Made by a program: the position numbers and the translations under genes | Source: UBA1794 sp031552405 | GTDB lineage: Bacteria > Bacteroidota > Bacteroidia > Bacteroidales > Bacteroidaceae | Reading direction: 5' to 3' | Assembly (NCBI GenBank): GCA_031552405.1 | Contig: JAVBMN010000001.1 | Location: 1 to 64,000 of the forward strand | DNA length: 64,000 nucleotides | Part shown: piece after piece, positions 59,600 to 64,000 of the stretch | Layout: every line of letters starts with the position of its first letter | Position numbering within the stretch: position 1 is the stretch's first letter | The notes under the pieces: generated by a model | What the model was told of the DNA's origin: nothing | The model's database searches: none | Seen by the model: only the letters and a program-made list of their open reading frames with translations

Positions 59600-60457
59600 T
59601 TAACAATTAAATTCTGTTTTCGGCAACAGATCAATGGTTTTTATCAGATAATCATGCACTTTTCCGTTAGAAGCGACTACCTCACGTCCATCATAAAACA
59701 CATCATTCCCTTGATAGTCAGTAATTTTTCCTCCAGCATTGCGTAATATCAAACTACCGGCAGCAATATCCCAAGGGCCCAGTCCACTTTCAATACGGCC
59801 CTCAAAACGCCCTGCAGCCACATAACACAACTCAGCAGCGCAAGCCCCCAGCAGGCGTAGACCTCCCACATTCACATACAGCTGGTCTATCAAGTGTTGA
59901 AACAAGGGCTTGTAACTCTCCGCATCGTGCGGTAAAGCCATTTGAAGGAAGATATCTCCGGGATCTTTTACATTTGAAACAGATAATACCGACGCAGGAG
60001 GCAGAGATTCTGATTTCCACCCCGCAGCACGGTCGGAAGTTGTGCTAAGGAAGGAACCACCACCTTTCCAAGAGAAAAACAATTCGTCACGACACACTTC
60101 ATATACCACTCCCAAAAGCATCTCCTGCTGATCGCACAAGGCAATACTCACACAATAAGGTGCGTGATTATGAATAAAATTGGTAGTACCATCCAAAGGA
60201 TCTATCAGCCAGCAATAGGGCTCCGATTGATGTGAGCCATGCCCTTCTTCAGCTATAAAGCCCGCTTCAGGTACAAGAAAGCTCAACTTCTCCACCAAGC
60301 GGCGCTCCGATTCTTTATCTACATACGATACATAGTCATGTGCGCCTTTCTCCTCTACACGATCATGGCTAAAGGTAAGGCGTTCTTCACGGAGATATTC
60401 TCCGGCCTCCACCGCCATGCGACAGACGGAAGCTATTAGTCTTTTTAAATCGTTCAT
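59600..60457 (-). CDS. Inositol monophosphatase family protein
   Basis: A 285-residue Mg-dependent phosphatase of the IMPase/FBPase superfamily. Motif A is WLIDPLDGTTNFIHN, motif B GLGPWDIAAGSLILRNAGG, and FIAEEGHGS precedes motif A. Family members act on inositol phosphates, 3'-phosphoadenosine or sugar phosphates; here the substrate cannot be assigned. Between it and the glgP gene is a 10-bp-stem hairpin at 60494-60520, so it may have its own transcript or be read through. Confidence 0.9.
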   Translation of the reverse strand: MNDLKRLIASVCRMAVEAGEYLREERLTFSHDRVEEKGAHDYVSYVDKESERRLVEKLSFLVPEAGFIAEEGHGSHQSEPYCWLIDPLDGTTNFIHNHAPYCVSIALCDQQEMLLGVVYEVCRDELFFSWKGGGSFLSTTSDRAAGWKSESLPPASVLSVSNVKDPGDIFLQMALPHDAESYKPLFQHLIDQLYVNVGGLRLLGACAAELCYVAAGRFEGRIESGLGPWDIAAGSLILRNAGGKITDYQGNDVFYDGREVVASNGKVHDYLIKTIDLLPKTEFNC

Positions 60458-60493
60458 GCGAAATGGTGATAGTCTAATGTAATGGAATAAATA

Positions 60494-60520
60494 CGCCCGG
60501 AACTATTCCGGTTCCGGGCG
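60494..60520 (-). terminator. Hairpin after the glucan phosphorylase gene
   Basis: CGCCCGGAAC/GTTCCGGGCG perfect 10-bp stem with a 7-nt loop, 23 bp after the phosphorylase stop. On the minus strand TATTTATT follows, a weak U-run. Confidence 0.6.
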
Positions 60521-60542
60521 CATCTTATTGTTTCAAATTTGA

Positions 60543-63107
60543 TTAGTGAAACCAACGTACGTAACAGAAGTCCATACGATGAGGCAAATCAACATGTTTA
60601 GGGAACATACGGAAACCTACCTTAAATGCACCCGCCTTAGAGAAACTCTGGATCATCTTAAAGGTATATACCGTGCCTTCTTTCTTTACCACTTCAAAAG
60701 GTTCTATTTCCTGAACACACAGTTGGTTGTTCTTGTCGGTGTACATTATTACAAGCTCCAAACCGATTGCATCATCCAAGCCTTTCTCATCTATTACATA
60801 GGTAACGGTGTATTCTTTTCCACGCTCAATATTGCCATTCATAATGGCCTCATCGCGAGTACAAGAAAGAACTTCAATAGAATCCCACTTTGAATCCACC
60901 AGCTCTTTCCAAGCTGCCAATTCTTTGGCTTTGGCGAAATCATTGGCCACAAGCTTATTCTTACGTTCTGCCATTCTGCAGTAGAACTTAGAATAGTAGT
61001 CATCCAACTGACGCTTCATAGTATAATGAGGTGCAATACAGTTGATTGATTTCTTCACAGCCTGTACCCATTCCGGAGAATACCCTTTCTCATTCTGGTT
61101 ATAGTAAAGCGGAATAATCTGGTTCTCGAATATGTTATAGATAGTAGCAGCATCCAGTTGATCCTGATGTTCCTGATTCTGATAAGTACGCTTTTCTGTC
61201 AAGGCCCATCCGGCACCCTTACGGTAACCTTCCAGCCACCATCCGTCGAGTACAGAGAAGTTGAGCACACCATTCATCAGCGCTTTCTCACCCGATGTTC
61301 CGGAAGCTTCAAGAGGACGTGTAGGAGTGTTCATCCAGATATCCACACCCGTTACCAAGCGGCGAGCCAGCATCATGTCATAGTTCTCGAGGAAGATAAT
61401 CTTCCCAAGGAACTCCGGACGACGGCTGATTTCATAAATACGCTTAATCAATCCCTGTCCTGCTCCATCGTGTGGATGCGCCTTTCCTGCAAAGAGGAAC
61501 TGTACAGGACGCTGAGGATCATTAACGATCTTTGACAAGCGATCCAAGTCAGTGAATAACAGGTGTGCACGCTTGTAAGTAGCAAAGCGACGGGCAAAAC
61601 CAATCAACAGAGCGTTAGGATTAATCTTTTCCAGAATAGACACGATACGAGCCGGGTCACCTTGGTTCTTCAACCAGCTTCCACGAAACTGCTGGGTAAT
61701 ATAATCCACAAGCTTGTGCTTCAGCGTCAAACGAGTCTTCCAGATTTCAGAATCAGATACTTTGTTAATAGCCGACCAGATATCCTCATTACTCTGATCA
61801 CTCAGAAAAGAAGGATCAAAATGCTTGTTATACAATGATTTCCATTCCTTAGCAGTCCAAGTAGGATAGTGTATACCATTGGTTACATAACCTACATGAT
61901 TTTCTGCCGGGAAATATCCCTTCCAGATGGGAGCAAACATATCTTTTGATACTTTGCCATGGAGCATACTTACACCATTTATTTCCTGAGAACAGTTGCA
62001 GGCAAATACAGACATACAGAAACGCTCGCCGGAATCACCCGGGTTATTACGTCCCATATCCATAAATTCGCCCCAGCTAAGACCCAGTTTTCCAGGGTAG
62101 CCACTCATGTATTTTCCGAAGAGACCCTCGTCAAAATAGTCATGACCTGCAGGAACAGGAGTATGTACTGTATAAAGAGAAGAAGCACGTACTATTTCAA
62201 TAGCCTGGTTGAATGTCATACCAGATGCTACATAATCGCACAAACGTTGCACATTGATCAGAGCAGCGTGGCCTTCGTTACAGTGATAAATATCTTTCTT
62301 AATCCCCAATGCATTCAGGGTAAGGATACCACCAATACCAAGAAGGATCTCTTGTTTCAAGCGATTCTCCCAGTCTCCACCATATAACATGTGCGTAATG
62401 GGGCGATCGAACTCACTGTTCAACTCACTATCCGTATCCATCAGATAAAGAGCTATACGCCCTACATTCACCTTCCAGATATTCACATGTACAAAATAAT
62501 CCATGTACGGAACAGATACTACAAGAGGCTTTCCTTCCGCATCCATTACACGCTCCAAAGGAAGGGCGTTAAAGTTTGAGGGCTCATAATTAGCAATCTG
62601 CTGCCCATCCATGGAAAGGGTTTGATTAAAATAACCATATTTGTAAAGGAAACCCACTCCTATCATATCTACATTACTGTCAGAAGCTTCTTTCATGTAA
62701 TCACCAGCCAATACACCAAGACCACCCGAATAGATTCTCAATACAGAAGTCAATCCATATTCCATACTAAAGTAGGCCACAGAAGGACGTTTAGACTCCG
62801 GTTTTACATCCATATACGCACGGAAATCAGAATAGATAGCATCCAAACGCTGCATAATCGCTTTGTCCTTCGTCATACTTTCCAGTTCCTCATAACTCAT
62901 AGCTTCAAGAAGAGCTACAGGATTGTGTCCACATTCTTTCCACAATTCGGGGTTGATGTCCGCAAACAAATCCAGTGCTTCATGATTCCACACCCACCAG
63001 ATGTTATGTGCCAATTCAGACAAGTTCTCCAGTTCCTTAGGAAGAGTCGATTTCACTGTAATCTCTCTCCACTCAGAATAATTCACATTACTTGTTTTAA
63101 TCTTCAT
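60543..63107 (-). CDS. glgP: Alpha-glucan (glycogen/maltodextrin) phosphorylase
   Basis: Releases glucose-1-phosphate from alpha-1,4-glucans with PLP. The 854 residues fit the TIGR02094-type alpha-glucan phosphorylase group (GT35), not the E. coli type. It opens with LSELAHNIWWVWNHEALDLF. The key region RPLEASGTSGEKALMNGVLNFSVLDGWW contains the PLP-binding Lys; YFSMEYGLTSVLRIYSGGLGVLAGD and HCNEGHAALINVQRL are also conserved. The synthase-like GT gene lies 22 bp upstream on the same strand. With glgB and the GT3 synthase it can make and break down glycogen. Confidence 0.93.
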   Translation of the reverse strand: MKIKTSNVNYSEWREITVKSTLPKELENLSELAHNIWWVWNHEALDLFADINPELWKECGHNPVALLEAMSYEELESMTKDKAIMQRLDAIYSDFRAYMDVKPESKRPSVAYFSMEYGLTSVLRIYSGGLGVLAGDYMKEASDSNVDMIGVGFLYKYGYFNQTLSMDGQQIANYEPSNFNALPLERVMDAEGKPLVVSVPYMDYFVHVNIWKVNVGRIALYLMDTDSELNSEFDRPITHMLYGGDWENRLKQEILLGIGGILTLNALGIKKDIYHCNEGHAALINVQRLCDYVASGMTFNQAIEIVRASSLYTVHTPVPAGHDYFDEGLFGKYMSGYPGKLGLSWGEFMDMGRNNPGDSGERFCMSVFACNCSQEINGVSMLHGKVSKDMFAPIWKGYFPAENHVGYVTNGIHYPTWTAKEWKSLYNKHFDPSFLSDQSNEDIWSAINKVSDSEIWKTRLTLKHKLVDYITQQFRGSWLKNQGDPARIVSILEKINPNALLIGFARRFATYKRAHLLFTDLDRLSKIVNDPQRPVQFLFAGKAHPHDGAGQGLIKRIYEISRRPEFLGKIIFLENYDMMLARRLVTGVDIWMNTPTRPLEASGTSGEKALMNGVLNFSVLDGWWLEGYRKGAGWALTEKRTYQNQEHQDQLDAATIYNIFENQIIPLYYNQNEKGYSPEWVQAVKKSINCIAPHYTMKRQLDDYYSKFYCRMAERKNKLVANDFAKAKELAAWKELVDSKWDSIEVLSCTRDEAIMNGNIERGKEYTVTYVIDEKGLDDAIGLELVIMYTDKNNQLCVQEIEPFEVVKKEGTVYTFKMIQSFSKAGAFKVGFRMFPKHVDLPHRMDFCYVRWFH

Positions 63108-63129
63108 AATATGGTTTAATAATTTGACG

Positions 63130-64000
63130 TTAATATTCTATTGTTGATTGCCGTTTCTCCGCGTTATTCAATGCTATGTCATATGCTTTATAATAGTATT
63201 GAATAAAATGTTTCCACAGCGCTTTCTCCGCTATAGCTTTGGCATTCTTCCGTATGGATTTTACCTCCGCATCAGTCTTCTGTGTAAACGACAATATATA
63301 GTTTTTTGTTTCTTCTGCAACCTGAAAATAATTATAATCGGAACGATGAACCACAGCTACTCCTTCATCAAGGCCATTCCATCCTTCCAAAGTTTTGACC
63401 CACAGCCCAAATCCTGCCAGATCTGTGGTGATGGTAGGCACCTGAAATGCCACACTCTCCAGAGGAGTGTACCCCCACGGTTCGTAATAGGAAGGATACA
63501 CGCTTAAATCCAACCCGATCAGGTAGTCATAATACTGCTTATTCAGGATACCATCTTTCCCATCCAGATAACAAGGCATAAAAATCACTTTTACCCGGTC
63601 GGATTTCGCATTCTGCATACCAATGGAGCGAAGCATGCCCAGCAGACGGTCGCTATCACCTTCATGCAACTCATGCGTTACAAAAGGGCATTCCAACGCG
63701 TCGGTGTACTCCTTTTTGGAAAGAATTCTCTCACACAGGTCTTCACGGGGACCTACGATCCACCCGGGTACCGTAACAAGAGCCAGTATATTCTTTTTCA
63801 GAGAAGGGTCGTTATTGAGACGATTCATGGATTCCAGGAATACATCTATTCCTTTGTTTTGAAATTCATAACGGCCACTGGTCCCTATTATTAAGGTGTC
63901 ATCATCCAGCTGTGCTCCCAACAGGGCATTTGCTACGCCAAGTACAGCCTTTCTTGCCTGCCTGCGCTTTGTCATAAAGGTAGTACCCTTGGGCACAAAA
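63130..64000 (-). CDS. Glycogen synthase, GT3 type (N-terminal part outside the window)
   Basis: Partial; only the last 289 or so codons are here and the frame runs past the right edge. The segment SVYPSYYEPWGYTPLESVAFQVPTITTDLAGFGLWV is the nucleotide-sugar-binding part of the GT3/glycosyltransferase-B fold as in yeast Gsy and the synthase of Bacteroides, and YFQVAEETKNYILSF.. lies at the end. It is expected to elongate glycogen from UDP- or ADP-glucose. It is upstream of glgP by 22 bp and probably starts the cluster. Confidence 0.85.
   Translation of the reverse strand, partial: FVPKGTTFMTKRRQARKAVLGVANALLGAQLDDDTLIIGTSGRYEFQNKGIDVFLESMNRLNNDPSLKKNILALVTVPGWIVGPREDLCERILSKKEYTDALECPFVTHELHEGDSDRLLGMLRSIGMQNAKSDRVKVIFMPCYLDGKDGILNKQYYDYLIGLDLSVYPSYYEPWGYTPLESVAFQVPTITTDLAGFGLWVKTLEGWNGLDEGVAVVHRSDYNYFQVAEETKNYILSFTQKTDAEVKSIRKNAKAIAEKALWKHFIQYYYKAYDIALNNAEKRQSTIEY

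Overview
The window reads as chromosome of a gut-type Bacteroidales bacterium (Bacteroides or a close relative). The grounds are the recurring Bacteroidetes -7 element TAnnTTTG upstream of many genes (twice with TTTG exactly 19 bp upstream), few Shine-Dalgarno sites, and typical families: TonB-dependent receptor, BspA-like LRR proteins, DUF2807 and DUF4421 proteins, sigma-54 two-component system, GT3-like glycogen synthase, CE7, CE12 and GH2 enzymes. I cannot fix the species.

Layout. 1-0.5 kb: non-coding, several hairpins and a short tandem repeat. 0.5-1.5 kb: rluF. 1.5-10.1 kb (minus strand): three tandem pairs of FtsX/MacB-type permeases without an ATPase, with a DUF2807 protein between pairs; two sigma-54 promoters with matching upstream palindromes appear to drive them. 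10.4-14.2 kb: metA, a U32 peptidase/RlhA-like protein and a membrane protein in overlapping order. 14.4-20.7 kb: BspA-like surface protein, CE7-type esterase, GDPD lipoprotein. 20.9-25 kb: UvrD/PcrA helicase, nspC, four tRNAs. 25-28 kb: AT-rich accessory patch with a small LRR gene next to a 237-bp segment bounded by 17-bp inverted repeats that carries a promoter, a candidate phase switch; then glyA. 28-35 kb: membrane AraC regulator, pyrBI with a flavin reductase, PBP1A, DUF4421 protein. 35-41.5 kb: porin, hybrid histidine kinase, sigma-54 response regulator, then a strong sigma-54 promoter reading into a gene-less 320-bp stretch that ends in an intrinsic terminator. 41.5-44.7 kb: recF with a DUF721 gene, TPR protein, ribH, two tRNAs. 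44.8-55.8 kb: GH2 glycosidase, LMW phosphatase, tandem CE12 esterase, K+/H+ antiporter, ZIP transporter, fRMsr, TonB receptor, thioesterase. 55.9-64 kb (minus strand): glycogen genes (GT3 synthase cut by the window end, glucan phosphorylase, branching enzyme) with an IMPase, a YhcH protein and a membrane protein.

The most interesting signals are regulatory: (i) two sigma-54 promoters in the permease cluster with the same geometry (tandem GTGTnCG-N4-CGnACAC palindromes ending 44 bp from the -24 box); (ii) an orphan sigma-54 transcript beside a sigma-54 regulator, preceded by phased TCCACA half-sites; (iii) the putative invertible promoter; (iv) two intergenic arrays with a 21-22-bp period built on short GC palindromes. 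No CRISPR array, insertion sequence or rRNA was seen.
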